Origin: Mesorhabditis belari
Lineage: Eukaryota > Nematoda > Chromadorea > Rhabditida > Rhabditidae
DNA: 64,000 nt
NCBI GenBank assembly: GCA_958450365.1
Contig: CAUEEP010000879.1
Location: forward strand, 449,501-513,500
Reading direction: 5' to 3'
The stretch's first letter is position 1; each line of letters begins with the position of its first letter. Positions 41,990-53,330 of this stretch are shown here, piece after piece. Made by a program: the position numbers and the translations under genes. The notes beneath the pieces were generated by a model, which worked only from the letters and a program-made list of their open reading frames with translations, was not told the DNA's origin and did no database searches.

Positions 41990-44900
41990 ATCCGACTAAA
42001 CAGAAGCTCTCTGTCAGGAAAAAGTGAGGAACAGCTTGGACGGCTGAGTTTTGCTGATAGGTAACGGTTTGAGTTTTTCGGCTGTATCCCGGATCTTTCA
42101 TTATGTGCACTCGCACAAAACAGCCTTCCTGTTGGGTGAGGCTTGGTTCCGGTGTCTCGGCGAGAGTCCACACGAACGAAACCTCGAAATGTTTTGTGAA
42201 TTGATCCGAGAATGCCCACATTAGCCAGATTTGCACCATAGATCGTCTTGTTGGGCCGTATTTTCGGACCATCTGCACTCCAGATGATCCTGTAATGAGA
42301 AATTTTGAACCGACTCGTTCATTGTGATCACCGGCAGTTAACTGTTGGATGGTCGGAGCCTTACGGAGTTCAAGGAACCATCAAAGTTATACTTTTTTAT
42401 GTGAAAATCAGATTTGTAAATCTTTTAGTATTTCAGCTAATAAATTTAACAAAATTGTCCTTTTATATTCACTGCAGTTGACCAATTTCTGTCAAAAACA
42501 AAGCTGAAAAAACCATTCTGAGCAGCAGGGGAGTCCAACCAACAGCCCTCTCTCCAGCGCCAGATCGACGCCTTAGACCACTCGGAGCTTCAGTAATTCG
42601 GCTTTTTACAAAAAACGGTCTCACTAACCCCAAAACTAATTCGATTTTTGGAAATTAGATAAAATTTTACACGTATAGCCAATTTTTCAGCCGAATCGGT
42701 GGAGCCGTTCTTTCTAAAATCACATAAAAGACATACTCTCTCTTATAATCAGCAAGATATCTCACTTTTCGTGCTCCAAATTGCCCCCATCCGTTGATTT
42801 GAAATTGATGACAAGCCGTCCACTGAGTATCTCGACAAATTCCAACGTGAGAACAACAGGCCAAGCACCTAGGGAGATTATTGAGTGAACGGGTTTTTAC
42901 CTTTTCGCATAAAATTCAAGCCATTTCATATTAAAGGTCAAGGATGCTCAAAGATAATCAACTAATCAGAATCAGAACGATCACCTCGCTCAAATCTGTA
43001 AGTCTCTCGACTCTGATTGAGCCAATTTCTTGTCGATCTTGCTGTGGTGATGATAGTCGACCGCGGCAAGTTGCAACAATGAGCACTGGTGCTGTGAAAT
43101 CTCACCACAATGCAGTTCTTGTTGCAGCTCATAATTCTCGGCCATTTCGTCGCCGAATTGGTGAAACCCCTGTGTGGCTACGGCGACTGTTCCTTGACAA
43201 CTCTCATGCTGTCGGATGAAGCCTATCAATGGGAATTGTCACCAGTAAACGTTCCAAAAAACTCTACCATCAGGGGCATTATACGACTTGACGGATAGGC
43301 TGGGCGCACATCCGACCGGCACGAGAACACTGTAGACCTTGGCCTCGAGGGGCTGTGGAACGAATGGCTGATCGTCGCTAGAAGTTATTGTTGAAGCATT
43401 TTTGCTTTCTGATAGTATTACATTGAGTTCGAATTCTTGATAACACTTCACAAGGTTTTACTTTTAGAAATAACTAATGTATCAAATCATCTACGGTTTT
43501 TACCAATGAGAAGATCGATTGATTTTCTAAAAGTAATTTTTGAGTTAATCTTGGAAAAGTAGAAGAGTAGATCTTTGGTTTGAAAGGCTTGGAGAAAGAG
43601 GTTGAAGGAGCCACAATTAGGCCAATTGAAGACGAATAAATTCAAAGAACCAAATACAATGATGACCTGAAAGTGAGCAAATGTCGATCCGAATATGTCC
43701 CATTGTATGGTGGGGGCCCGATTATGAAGTCGTATCGACACGCCGAGTCACCGCGTTTCTGCAACAAACAAAAATGGAACTTGGAGAAACAAATTGGGTT
43801 TCAGGGAAAATTTGGCGAAAGATGCAGAAAGCGCAAACCCAATTGAGCTCCTCGAGTGTGTTGACCGCTCCTTCGTATCGCAACAGGACGAAAGTCGCCC
43901 AAAGTGGCGATTTGTGATCTCCGTCTAATCGGTAGCTCATCCAAGTCTCGAGTCCCTCTTCATAATCGACTGTTCCGGGTTCGCTCATAAAGTTGGGAGC
44001 GGCCAAGAAGAATAACGTCGAGTCTGATAGGGATTATTTTTTTTGTTTCTGTTAAAGCATGTTGTTTACTAAATGCTACGTTGTTACTAAATACTATTCG
44101 ATTGTTACTAAGTATTAAATACTGCTTACTACGTTGTTTACTAAATAAGATAGCATCCTACTATCTTTCAAACACTCTTTCAAACATTTAAACCATTTTA
44201 AAGTGACAAAAATCTTTAACACTCACTAGGAAGTAGAGTGTGTTTCCTGCGAGTAAATAATCACTCGAGTCAAATTTGCATGAGTAATTCTTACTCGATT
44301 AATCGACGCTTTTTTTTGTCGAGTAACTACGAGTAATCTAAGATCTTGACATGTCGAGTAAATGGAAATCTTCTAAATTAGAAGGCAATTTGTCACCAAT
44401 TCAGGTAAACGACTGAATATCTTTTAGAGGAATCATATACAAGTCGTCGTTCGTTATGGTTTTCGCCAATTTTTTTGACGAGGCCTCCATGCCATCCATG
44501 AAGAGTGGATGCGTGGGTGGCCGAGGGAATAGTGCTCTTGGTTAGGTTACTGGGTCCTTTTTTGCTCTGGTTCGATGGTTCGATTCCCCTCATGTCAAAC
44601 ATTTTGCTTTTCCTTTTCTATTAACAACTTTTATGGCATTCCATTGTTTTAAGCATTTCAATGATAAGCAATTGACAAAAACTTCAGTTTTTCCCCTCGA
44701 GGGGAAAAACTAAAAGCAGCTTCGAACTCAGCGTTGCCGATTCTATAAGATGGGTTTTTGTTCTAAAAAAAGCCACAGAGAGTGCTTGCCTTTCCCTAAT
44801 CAGCCCAGAAAATCATTTATAGCAAGGCGAAGTCAGCAAGCCCTTACACTCTGACTCACCGGTAAAGAGATTACCTTAATACCTATATCAGCAGTATATA

Positions 44901-47900
44901 GAAGCGATTCGTATGGGGTAAAACGGATAAACATGAAAACGTTTTCATACATTCGTTTTCATACAAACCATCGATCCATTCGACGATTCGAAAGGCGAAA
45001 ATCGAATTGACGAGCCGCTCCGGATGCTCGTAGATTCGCATTATCACGCTTGAGTTGGCAATGAGAAATTGGCAATTCTGACGAAATCCTCCCGTTTTCG
45101 GATCCTTGCTGAACGCCAATTTGTCAAGCCATGAAAAACAGAACGCAGAGCGCTCAAAGATCATTTCACCCAAATCTACTGCTCATTTTGCAACGAATTA
45201 CCTCCAAGTACAATTCTTCAAATCGAATTGCCGATTGTTCAACATAATAGCCGTCTTATTTTGGCATCCATCAGTTAGCTGAAGGGATTTTTCTGTTTTC
45301 TTCCCATTCACTTACACTAATTATCGTTTCACAGTATTCCAAAACGTCGACAATAAATGAACAACCGAAGCATTCGTCAGCATCAATGCATAGTGGCATA
45401 TGCCGAAGGTCGTTAGCTGAATACAGAGGGAAATGAATGGAAAATATCATTTCCCTCACTTTGTAACGCTTTCCCCGACAATACAAGCACCGGATCGCCT
45501 TTTTTGTAATGAAACGTCATATTTTCCCAGCATTGCAACTCTTTATATTCGATGTTGGAGGACTCGATCGTGAGCACAAATCCCTTTATGGGAGCCTCTC
45601 TATCATAGGTGGTGAAAGTAGCCTGTAAATTAGATACAGTCGTCGAAGAATGTTTTTAGCCGGTCAATGTTTTCTCATTTTTCTCCCGTTAGATCGAATT
45701 CAAATAAATCGATCCTAATTAGTTTTTGATAGTATTAGATTGTTACATAAATCTTGAGGCTTTGTTTGAAAGTTTTGTTTAGAAATGAATATTCAACCAA
45801 TCGACTTGCGGTTTTCCCTATATTCATTTCTAAAGAAACTTTGAAACAGCCCCAGGCCCCAAGACTTTGAGACCCAAGACTTAACAACCTAATATTTTGT
45901 AAGAGCTTTAAGTGTGATATTCTTAGATTTTTGATGTCGCTCTAAATAGAAATTTTCAAGCTACATTTTCATAAGATGATAAAGTCCTTTTTCTTAGATT
46001 TTGTGGAAGGCCTCAAAATTGGCAGTAGCCTTTCATTTTCACCACAACAAAATGAATAAATAAGTAATAGACGACCAAATGGCATTATAATCGTTTTCTA
46101 TGAGATCCATTCATTCTTGAAATACAGATTTTCAAAAATCATTCTCAAATATGTTTTTTCGTCATAAAACTCTTAGTTCAAAGGATATCGAAAAGCTAAA
46201 TGATTCCGTATAAAGAAGCTTTGAAAATGCTACATAAAACGATTTGTGGCCAATATATTTGGATGTGATCGATAGAGCAAGTGAACACTGACCGGCCAAC
46301 ACTTTTTTTTGACGACTATATATTTCCAAACGCTGGCTGAAATGAAAAGATATTCTATATTTCAGTCTGTTTGAATTCAAATTGATTAAAGATTCTAGAT
46401 TCTTGCCTGAACACATGATCCTGCGATATATAATGGCTGGTCGGGATCGGCCTTGAGGATTCTTCAAAGACAAACGAGGTTCTTTCAGATGATCAGTAAA
46501 ATTTCTTACATGCTGTCGTTGATGAGATTCCATTGGGCCACAGGGCAAGTACATTGGGTTATCATGTCATTATCATTTAGAAAGTGAGTGAATTTGCGCC
46601 TTGAATCTCAAGCCATCCGCCCTCGAGTTGGAGCATGGTGACCTTGTTGTACAAATAGTCGAAGTTGAGCTGAAATTCGGGTCTAACCTGCGATGTATAT
46701 GTTACGTTCGAAGTCGAATTGGACGCTAGTTCGGCGTCGTACGTAACAATAGCGCTCAAAATGATTTAGACGGTGGCATTTTTATTTCGCTTTTTGAGCT
46801 ATCGACTTACACTCAAAATTAAAGTTGTACCTTGATCAGTTTCTAATATTAGGTTGATGCATAAGTCTTTTTGTTCCTTTTCGTCTGCCGTTTCAAGCCA
46901 ACAAATGCACCAATTAAACTACGGTTGATTTCATTAGAAAAACCAATTATTTTTCTGCAAAATAACATTAAAACGGGTTTAACAATAACATTAAAACGGT
47001 TTCCGTTAAATTTCGGCAATTGTACATTATTGGACTTTCGTGATGCACAGAATACCGAGCTTTAAGGGGCTACGAGTAATGTGCAGCTACATATCGGGCT
47101 CGGGTTGTCCCGACTCTGAACTTTCTATTTCTGAACATACGCTAGCCTTAAACTCTGCAAATTCCCCCACCCGACGCTGATTTCCTCTCAACTCTGAGCA
47201 TTAATTGTTGCCACTTTCAAGGATTTGAAGATGGAAAAAGAAGTAAAAGTTGAACACATGCCAGCATCTGACATGTAACTGATGATGGTAAGATTCGAGT
47301 AATTGCCTGGGCTATTCAAACGATTCTTGGGGTCAATCTAATCGAAAATCCTCGGAACTGCGATCAGCCCCTCACTCTCCTCATGTCTCGTGCTAAAGGT
47401 AAGACAGTAGGCGCAAGCTAAAGGTAAGACAGTAGGCGCATCGAGACGGCTCTTCCGCGAATCGGCACTTGAGTGTTATAGCTGGAAATCGAGTTATTCT
47501 CTTTGAAAACAACGCTCTCGTTCAAAATGCTCGGATAAATGTTGTGGTGGTGGCAATGAATGAAACCTCACCCGGTCGTGAAGCTCCTTGTTCTGCCCGA
47601 GGTGTTCGGCTTGCCCAAAGCCGAGCCGAGATTCACCAGCCAATTCACTTCGGCCGTGCAAGTGATATCGGTCTAGGAACTACAGTCGTCAAAAAAAAGT
47701 GTTGACCGGTCAGTGTTCACTTGATCTAACGATCACATCCAAATATATTGGCCACAAATCGTTTTATGTAGCATTTTCAAAGCTTCTTTATACGGAATTA
47801 TTTAGTTCTTCGATATCCTTTGAACTAAGAGTTTTATGACGAAAAACCATATTTGAGAATGATTTTTGAAAATCTGTATTTCAAGAATGAATGGATCTCA

Positions 47901-49190
47901 TAGAAAACGATTATAATGCCATTTGGTCGTCTATTACTTATTTATTCATTTTGTTGTGGTGAAAATGAAAGGCTACTGCCAGTTTTGAGGCCTTCCACAA
48001 AATCTAAGAAAAAGGACTTTATCATCTTATGAAAATGTAGCTTGAAAATTTCTATTTAGAGCGACATCAAAAATCTAAGAATATCACCTTAAAGCTCTTA
48101 CAAAATACCACCAAAAAACGAATTGGGATCGATTTATTTGAATGCGATCTAATGGGAGAAAAATAAGAAAATATTGACCGGCCAAGACTTTTTTTTTGAC
48201 TGTACAATACAAATTTAAATGATCGTTGCATTAAATTTAGACACTTCGAAAAACTTTAGGGTCTTTTTTGACTAATGACCAAGAAACTATTGATCGGATT
48301 CAAGAGAGTTTTATAAATGACTCTAAGCGACTGTAATTCGACCTGATAAAATGAGCTTGCATGTTGATTATTGCCAAAATTCTGGCCAAATAACATCGGA
48401 ATCAGGTAGAAAAGTTGTTTACAGTGATAGGCGGCAAGTCCTCTGAAAAACGGTGTTTTTTGTCTTGAATTTGGAGGAAAGCCTTTGTTCAGCCTTTGTT
48501 CAAGCCTTTGTTCGATTCGCTCGAGCCGAATTTAGACAAAAAGGAGGAAATTATTATTGGCGGCAAAGATCTTTTTGGCAACTATGTAGTAGACATTGAA
48601 TGCAGCCAAATCGGTGGCTCTTTCGGTATTGGACCAGAAATGTTCTGGGAGCCATCGATTGGAATCGATTTCACATTCACATTGTGATAAACATACGATT
48701 TGACAAGTCACCTAAGAACGGAACTCACGGATAGTTGACAACAGTCGCTATTGTGTTTGGAGCGACTAGCACATTCGAAAACGATTGATCCATGAATTGA
48801 GCTCGACTCATTGGAAGGACGAGTAAATCTTGAGAAGCTGAAAAGGAAAGCGATTTTCGTCGATCTTTCAGAGGAGAGTTCTTCTTGATTCGTCAAGCGA
48901 AAGCTTTTGCTAATCATTTTGAATTGTGAATTTTGACTAACTGTGAAAAAAGCCTACCATGCACCCAATCGCGAACGCGAAAAGAGATAGCAAAATCGGT
49001 GCTATTGTCGAAAGGGTGAACGACGAGCTGATCGGCCACCACTACGAATGAGCACACGACGAGTAATGTTGTCAGATTGTTCGAATCATAGGGACTAAAA
49101 GATTCATGGACTTCATACACACAGTAGAAACATTTAAATTTAGATAAAATGCCGTTCGATCCAACTTCAATGATAATTTTATTCAAATCT
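41990..49190 (-). CDS. Unrecognised extracellular multi-exon protein, interrupted
   Basis: A series of minus-strand exon-like segments share orientation, Cys/Asn-rich composition and plausible splice sites. They start with a hydrophobic leader TLLVVCSFVVVADQL (about 49070). Next come VLPMSRAQFMDQSFSNVL (48830), RPEFQLNFDYLYNKV (46690) and EAPIKGFVLTIESSNIEY (45590). Then AIRCLYCRGKRYKV and CIDADECFGC (45490-45370), LTDGCQNKTAIMLN (45260) and GGFRQNCQFLIANSS (45090). Further on lie PNFMSEPGTVDYEEG (43985), YDFIIGPPPYNGTYSDRH (43720), VPVGCAPSLSV (43310) and CLACCSHVGICRD (42850). The last is EVSFVWTLAETPEPSL (42160). Some parts vaguely recall CUB domains. A frame break in a six-A run lies near 45510. 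Two MITEs and a mariner end fall inside. It may be more than one gene, or a decaying gene. Confidence 0.35.
42521..42595 (-). pseudogene. tRNA-like sequence (Leu/Ser type)
   Basis: The minus strand has CCGAGTGGTCTAAGGCG (A-box of class II tRNAs) and GGTTGGACTCCCC (weak B-box). Acceptor ends do not pair fully. A degenerate tRNA or SINE head. Confidence 0.5.
44224..44470. other. Repetitive GAGTAA-rich stretch
   Basis: Several GAGTAA/ACTCG units (CGAGTAACTACGAGTAATC and similar) recur at 44250-44350. No gene or defined repeat unit could be made out. Confidence 0.35.
44518..44598 (+). pseudogene. tRNA-like sequence (Ser/Leu type)
   Basis: GGTGGCCGAGGGAATAGTGC resembles a class II A-box, and GGTTCGATTCCCC is a good B-box about 55 bases on. 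A stem-like variable region is absent, and the acceptor ends do not pair. A pseudo-tRNA or SINE head. Confidence 0.5.
45637..46321. mobile_element. Tc1-type MITE, copy 1 (longer form)
   Basis: The ends read TACAGTCGTC...GCCGGTCAATG on the left and, inverted, TATAGTCGTCAAAAAAAAGTG with GGCCGGTCAGTGTTCAC on the right. The body is nearly identical to 47684-48207 in the opposite orientation. It holds about 170 bases (about 45719-45897) that the other copy lacks. No transposase. Confidence 0.8.
46850..47065 (+). mobile_element. Mariner-type end (TTAGGTTGATGCATAAGT)
   Basis: TA followed by TTAGGTTGATGCATAAGTCTTTTTG matches the general form of mariner terminal repeats. The right end was not found, and no transposase frame is present. 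Probably a truncated MITE. Confidence 0.4.
47684..48207. mobile_element. Tc1-type MITE, copy 2 (shorter, inverted)
   Basis: It begins ACAGTCGTCAAAAAAAAGTG with TTGACCGGTCAGTGTTCAC and ends GGCCAAGAC followed by a T run and GACTGTA. It matches copy 1 at 45637-46321 in reverse over almost its whole length, with a deletion relative to that copy. Confidence 0.8.
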
Positions 49191-49321
49191 AAAAGGCAAT
49201 TCGGTTCGTCCGAAAGCTCAGTCCCCAGTGAACCGATTTAAATAATTTTTTCTTTGTTAGATAGGTAATTTTATGTAGTTGTGTATTTGATTTTTTAAAT
49301 TTTTTAAAAGCAAAAATCGGG

Positions 49322-49386
49322 GCACCTACGGGGGATCGAACCTGGGCTGTGTGAACGAGAGACGGTCGCGCTACGGGGTGAAAAGA
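49322..49386 (-). pseudogene. Truncated tRNA-like sequence
   Basis: On the minus strand a good T-arm B-box GGTTCGATCCCCC is followed by GTAGGTGCCCC, an acceptor-like 3' half. The matching 5' half and A-box are missing. A pseudo-tRNA or SINE fragment. Confidence 0.5.
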
Positions 49387-49476
49387 CGAGAGTTTCTCTT
49401 TCCCATTAAGCTATTCAATGAATTGATCGAATATCTTTTCCGTCCCGTCTCCAAAACGACCGCCCCAAGAGTGGTT

Positions 49477-49866
49477 TATTTCCTTTCATTGACCAACATC
49501 ATCACTCCACAAAATAATAATCATTCACTTTCAAGAGTTCAAGGGTTCGGTTCCCGTCCGTCCAAACTTGTTTTTGCTTTAAATGTTTTCAAGCATAGAG
49601 TTGAAGTATGGAAATTTGCTTTGGAGGATATCAGGGTTGGTTCCTATTACTTTGAAGGATTAAGAGATAGATCCCAGTATTGTTAGAGGGTTCTCGGAAA
49701 GGTCAAACTATGCGTTAACCCGAAAACATCCACCCAGAAAAACCCGCCGTTATTCGAGTTTAGGCTTAGGTTTTATTTTCGGTTGGTTTTATTTCCGGTT
49801 TATTTCCTTTCATTGACCAGCATCATCACTCCACAAAATAATAATCATTCACTTTCAAGAGTTATG
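49477..49866 (+). repeat. Direct repeat, ~68 bp, copies 321 bp apart
   Basis: TTTATTTCCTTTCATTGACC followed by a CATCATCACTCCACAAAATA segment and AATAATCATTCACTTTCAAG occurs at 49477-49545 and again at 49798-49866, with a single clear difference. No coding sequence is recognised between them. Confidence 0.85.
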
Positions 49867-49869
49867 CTT

Positions 49870-50800
49870 AAGTGAAGAATTTGAAGTCCTGTTATGGCAT
49901 TAGGTAGCTTAGGATAGGGTTTCAATAAGATTCCTTTTTGTATTGTGATTGATTGCTTGGATTGGTTCAATAAATTATATACGTTTTTTGTATAATAATA
50001 ACCAAATGCAATCAGAGCTTTAAGATTCATACATTTTCTATTCTAATTTTCATTAATCTAACCAGCTCTGACCTAAATTCGGCGAGTTTCGAATTGAATT
50101 TGTTTAATAGAAAAACAGAAGCAAAAAGTTTGAATGTATTTTAATAGAATCGATGGAGTAGAGTAGAGTTAACTCACACTCACAACTCACAACAAAAAAA
50201 GTAGAGTTAACTCACAACGCTTTTCTGCATTCATGACTGCTCAGCGTGATATTATTAACCGTGAACGGGATCGGGTCCTCACAGACAAATGTCGGCGATA
50301 TTGTCGTCTAAAATCAGCTGTCTTTCATTTTTCATTCTTTCCAAGTTAAACTCACCCGATTTATTCCATAGGGTACATTTGTGCAGTTGATTTGCGAGAA
50401 ATCAATGAGAAACGCGCCTCCTTTTTGGCCGATTAGTGTGAGCTAAACGATTCGCAGAGTATTTTTTTTGAGATGCTTCTTGTTCTTGTGATTTTAGTCG
50501 AGGAAAATCAGTATGGGGCAGGTGTTTAGCATTATTTAAAGCAAGATTCGTGACTTTTAAACATGATACTTTCAAAGCTATTTTCAAAAAGCGAAAATTG
50601 CCTGCCACAATGAAAGTGCATATATAAATCTAGGCATTAGGTATGGTTTTCGGACCTGATGGGCGTCTGGGTGATCCCAGCCCATCTGGAAATCAAATTT
50701 TTGAATGTCCGAAATCTGGAATGGCATCCGGATCCGGTCCGAAAATACTTGATTATCTCTACAATTCGTTTTTTCTATTTAATGCAGCGAAATGCAAATT
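49870..50800. other. No gene recognised
   Basis: AT-rich DNA with a GTAGAGTTAACTCACA unit occurring twice near 50163-50216. No exon or RNA gene is supported. Confidence 0.45.
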
Positions 50801-50879
50801 TCAATAATGCAAATGGATTATGGGAATGCAATAATGGATTTGAAATCCGAAAATCAAATTGTTTCTCTTTCTTTCTAGG

Positions 50880-51064
50880 TTCGATGCAAGTCGACTCAAC
50901 ATTTTCTCTACACAAACTTCATGTCTCTCGCGACATCCCTCGTTGTGAAATAGCTCTTGTCCATGAATCACAAATGACGGATTATCCTCATCCAACACGA
51001 TCGGGTCAGCAAAAAACTTGGCGACGAGAAATATTAGAAAAAATATTTCCACGCGAAGTGTCAT
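50880..51064 (-). CDS. Secreted peptide, first exon
   Basis: The minus-strand ATG at 51064-51062 begins a clear signal peptide (MTLRVEIFFLIFLVAKFFAD). It is followed by a polar, cysteine-containing segment with DEDNPSFVIHGQELFHNEGC and HEVCVEKMLSRLASN. A single-exon reading would continue to about 50801, but the end looks non-coding, so a splice site near 50890 is likely. No family recognised. Confidence 0.45.
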
Positions 51065-51169
51065 CGTTTTTCCACTACTAAAACCTTTACTTTTTGAAGA
51101 AGAAATTTTTTGACATCAAAAGACACGAACGAAATTTTACAAAATTCTTAGAAGGCAGAGGATTTACAC

Positions 51170-51580
51170 TTATCTTGCCTCTTTAAAGACACAGCGAAGA
51201 AACTTGGAAAAAGTCACGAAAAATGTGCAGGTCCTTTGTTTGCCGATATGATTCTTGATAAAAAAAACCTCAAAAGTAGAAAAAGAAATTCTAAAAGAAA
51301 TTCTTAGCAAAATGCGTGTACTTCTGCAAAACAGTCGAACTTTGGTGGGCCCATCGTCCACTCAATTCAAAGCAAATTGCAAATTGTTCAAAGCATTTTG
51401 TATTCAGCTCTCGATGCTTATTGTTTATTGGAAATCTATTCGGAGTTAAAACGGAGAATAGAGTGCGTCAAAAATGTGTTGTTTTTACCTATGAAATTCA
51501 ATTTCAGAGCCGCCGGCTTAGATTTTGAGAGTATTCTTTTCAAACCAGTGACAGTGAACAAAGAAAAGAAACACCAATAG
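51170..51580 (+). pseudogene. 3'-5' exonuclease fragment (EXD3/mut-7-like)
   Basis: Segments read FKDTAKKLGKSHEKC, WWAHRPLNSKQI and, after a one-base frame change, YSALDAYCLLEIYSELKRRI. The last is the third exonuclease box (YxALDAYCLLE-x-Y) of the DnaQ-like 3'-5' exonucleases EXD3 and C. elegans MUT-7, where RPL-x-x-x-QI precedes it in the same way. The first two exonuclease boxes are not found nearby. The frame break lies at a duplicated CAAATTG. It is a decayed fragment, or the end of a gene with missing exons. Confidence 0.5.
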
Positions 51581-52139
51581 TCCAATATTATTGAAGAAAG
51601 AGAAAAATTGGCGAAAAACATGAGCGAAAGTAAATGCGAGAATATAAAACTTAAAACTAGCAAAACTTAGTTAGATAGGGTAGCGCATAGCAAAAACTGA
51701 AACATATTCGGAATGAGCGTGAAATTCTGCGTCGAATGGTATATAGTACATATCATTTGACCACCTTGCCCACTTGATCTTCCCTGGTCAGTAGCAATAG
51801 CTGAATAACCTGAAATTTCACAAGAAAAGCGTGCCTTTTGACTGAAGCCCGGCCCGGCTCAAACAGGCGAGTCCAGATTTAAATCTTGTTCTTGCCGGTT
51901 ACTTGGGATTCGGCTAGGAGCCTGTTTAGGATACTAACAATAGTTGATAATGTTGCCTTTTAGTGTACACCGGACCTTTTCCACTTAACAGAAGTGCCTT
52001 TCTTCTACGTGTGCGGCAGTTGTGGTCAAATCTATTGGAAAGAATATCAAAAGAAATCAGAAAAAGTTGACGATTGATAAAATGATTTCCCATTACCCTA
52101 AAGTCGCGAGTATAAGTTCTGTTTGGTTTTCGCATGCAA

Positions 52140-52195
52140 ATTGACGGCTGTCTCCGGTGCGGTGTGTCGAGGGTTCGAACCCCGTTGCAGCATAA
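52140..52195 (+). pseudogene. tRNA-like B-box fragment
   Basis: GAGGGTTCGAACCCCGTTGCAGCA carries a perfect B-box with a 5-bp T-stem. The upstream part lacks a convincing A-box. A tRNA-derived fragment. Confidence 0.4.
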
Positions 52196-52206
52196 CTCTT
52201 TTGCTT

Positions 52207-52447
52207 TTACAGCTCATTTACAGCTCGTTGTTTTGATCGCCTCTCCAGAACCCATGCCTTCAGATCTTTCTCCACATCCGGCCATTTTGCCCTCAATCCT
52301 CGGAAAGTTCGATTATTTTTTGGTGAACTCATCAGTGCCGGCTCAGCTTGTTTCCAGCCGTTAATCATCTGTTCGGCGACTTCAAATTCGATCGCAGCCG
52401 CGTTCGTTCCAAATTTCCTCGCAAATTTGACCGCTTCGAGCTTCGTT
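52207..52447 (-). pseudogene. Pogo-like transposase DNA-binding fragment
   Basis: One open minus-strand frame reads TKLEAVKFARKFGTNAAAIE, FEVAEQMINGWKQAE, FRGLRAKWPDVEKDLKAWVL and ends RAVNEL stop. This matches the N-terminal helix-turn-helix and linker of pogo/CENP-B-type transposases (KLEAIKYA...AAREFGV...IRDWRK...PELE...L-x-WI). There is no start codon and no catalytic domain. The composition is GC-richer than the flanks. Confidence 0.65.
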
Positions 52448-52459
52448 TCGGTGTATTAA

Positions 52460-53060
52460 GGCAGAACTTATACTCGAGACTTTAGGGTAAACACAGAAAC
52501 TTTCAAAAGCTGCTTCACAAAAGTTGACTCTGGTTAACCTAATTCAAAAAACATTAATTGCATAGGCATTTGGCCATTTTTCTTATTGCATTATAAAACG
52601 GTAAATAAAACTTTTGTTTGGGGCGATCCTCTCATCAGCCGAGATCCAAATGAGGAATAAAATTCACGATTTGAAGTAAAAGGAAAAGCAAGCTGTATGC
52701 AAAATTCGAAAATTACAAACCGCGAAAGTCTAATCTACAATGGTGAGACTAAGTGTGTACGCGATTCAAATCGTAAATGGGCCACTGAAGACAAGGAATC
52801 AAACGCGCAAAGTTGAGCGAAATTTGCAGAAACATTCTCGAAAACGAAATTTTACTACTGAAAATTGCTCTAGTGTTCAAATTGAATTGCAGACTGAGTT
52901 TTCTGTTCAATTTAAGAGAGTATTTAAAGAAAAGTTTTTTCTTTTTGATAAATGTCTTATGAATTAGTGAAACAATTGTTTTTGAAGAGGTATTTATTGT
53001 GTGCGTTCTATAGTGTTCTATAGACATAAACACTATAGACTATAGAGTATAGACTAACAT
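52460..53060. other. No gene recognised
   Basis: AT-rich spacer without supported exons. Short CTATAG repeats occur at 53006-53053. Confidence 0.45.
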
Positions 53061-53063
53061 TAC

Positions 53064-53330
53064 AGGATCATCTGGAGTTCATCCGGGTTCGCTCATAAAG
53101 TTGGGAGCGGCCAAGAAGAATAACGTCGAGTCTGATAGGGATTATTTTTTTTTGTTTCTGTTAAAGCATGTTGTTTACTAAATACTACGTTCTTACTAAA
53201 TACTATTCGATTGTTACTAAGTATTAAATACTGCTTACTACGTTGTTTACTAAATAAGGTAGCATCCTACTATCCTTCAAACATTTAAACCATTTTGAAG
53301 TGACAAAAATCTTCTATTTTAGAATTTTTA
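53064..53330. repeat. Copied segments from the 42-44 kb region
   Basis: 53064-53084 is the inverted copy of 42277-42297. 53090-53318 is a direct copy of about 43976-44216, including the coding start of an exon of the unrecognised extracellular gene. The two are joined here directly downstream of HPPD. Confidence 0.8.

Noticed and set aside
42000..42300. Minus-strand frame with IIWSADGP as a Tc1-type catalytic motif
   Set aside because: The similarity to the WSDE box of transposases is limited to a few residues, and nothing downstream matches a DDE domain.
50659..51081. 140-residue plus-strand frame as a gene
   Set aside because: It overlaps in antisense a minus-strand frame with a convincing signal peptide, and its composition resembles no protein family.
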